A stretch of 64,000 nucleotides of DNA from Piliocolobus tephrosceles (taxonomy: Eukaryota; Chordata; Mammalia; Primates; Cercopithecidae): positions 24,425,002-24,489,001 of the forward strand of contig NC_045447.1 in assembly GCF_002776525.5 (NCBI RefSeq). The letters run 5' to 3'. A model generated the notes under the pieces. That model saw only the letters and a list, made by a program, of their open reading frames with translations, searched no databases and was not told where the DNA came from. Below, in pieces: positions 63,974 through 64,000 of the stretch. The position numbers were made by a program, and so were the translations under genes. Position 1 is the stretch's first letter; each line of letters begins with the position of its first letter.

Positions 63974-64000
63974 TGAAAATGAAGATAATAGTATAATAAT

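Overview
This window is nuclear DNA from a catarrhine primate, most likely an Old World monkey. It is Alu-dense with MIR, L2, L1 and MaLR remnants, and its genes have GT-AG introns and CpG-island promoters. At least three young Alus (11767-12061, 19742-20043, 51017-51306) carry AluYR-type diagnostic bases, which I associate with cercopithecoids rather than apes. A run of exactly 100 N at 16060-16159 marks an assembly gap. No bacterial, phage or CRISPR content is present.

Two protein-coding genes lie on the minus strand in the same order. ATP6V1G1 (V-ATPase V1 subunit G1, 118 aa) has three coding exons at 59225-59144, 54358-54258 and 49429-49256. Its CpG-island promoter, near 59100-59480, contains a perfect GTCACGTGAC palindrome (CLEAR/E-box) at 59364-59373. 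TMEM268 (formerly C9orf91, 342 aa, two-pass membrane protein) has eight coding exons from 30715 down to 1818. A CpG island at about 34930-35560 probably holds its non-coding first exon, with a donor at 35183/35184. All coding exons were re-joined in frame, exon by exon, and add up to the expected 118 and 342 residues. The pair matches the human 9q32 neighbourhood (ATP6V1G1 then TMEM268), seen here in reverse orientation. The sequence above 59.5 kb is the upstream flank of ATP6V1G1 and has no recognisable gene.

The rest is intron or intergenic DNA made largely of repeats: about 65 Alu copies, many nested; many MIR and L2 fragments; two L1M 3' ends; two MLT1-like LTRs; a full MaLR element (LTR-internal-LTR, 44316-46566); a MADE1 mariner MITE split by an Alu (36368-36758); a (TGGA)n minisatellite; and two long polypurine/polypyrimidine tracts.

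The two genes are linked only loosely in function: a V-ATPase subunit with a lysosomal-type promoter motif, and a poorly characterised membrane protein. I found no undescribed biological system. The most unusual material is a cluster of rearrangement scars in TMEM268 intron 5 (11.6-18.4 kb). It includes a 242-bp Alu segment copied in inverted orientation 1.35 kb away with one mismatch, an Alu with an internal inversion, a quasi-palindromic template-switch scar with a 70-bp tandem duplication, and a minisatellite whose two gap flanks are near-copies of each other.
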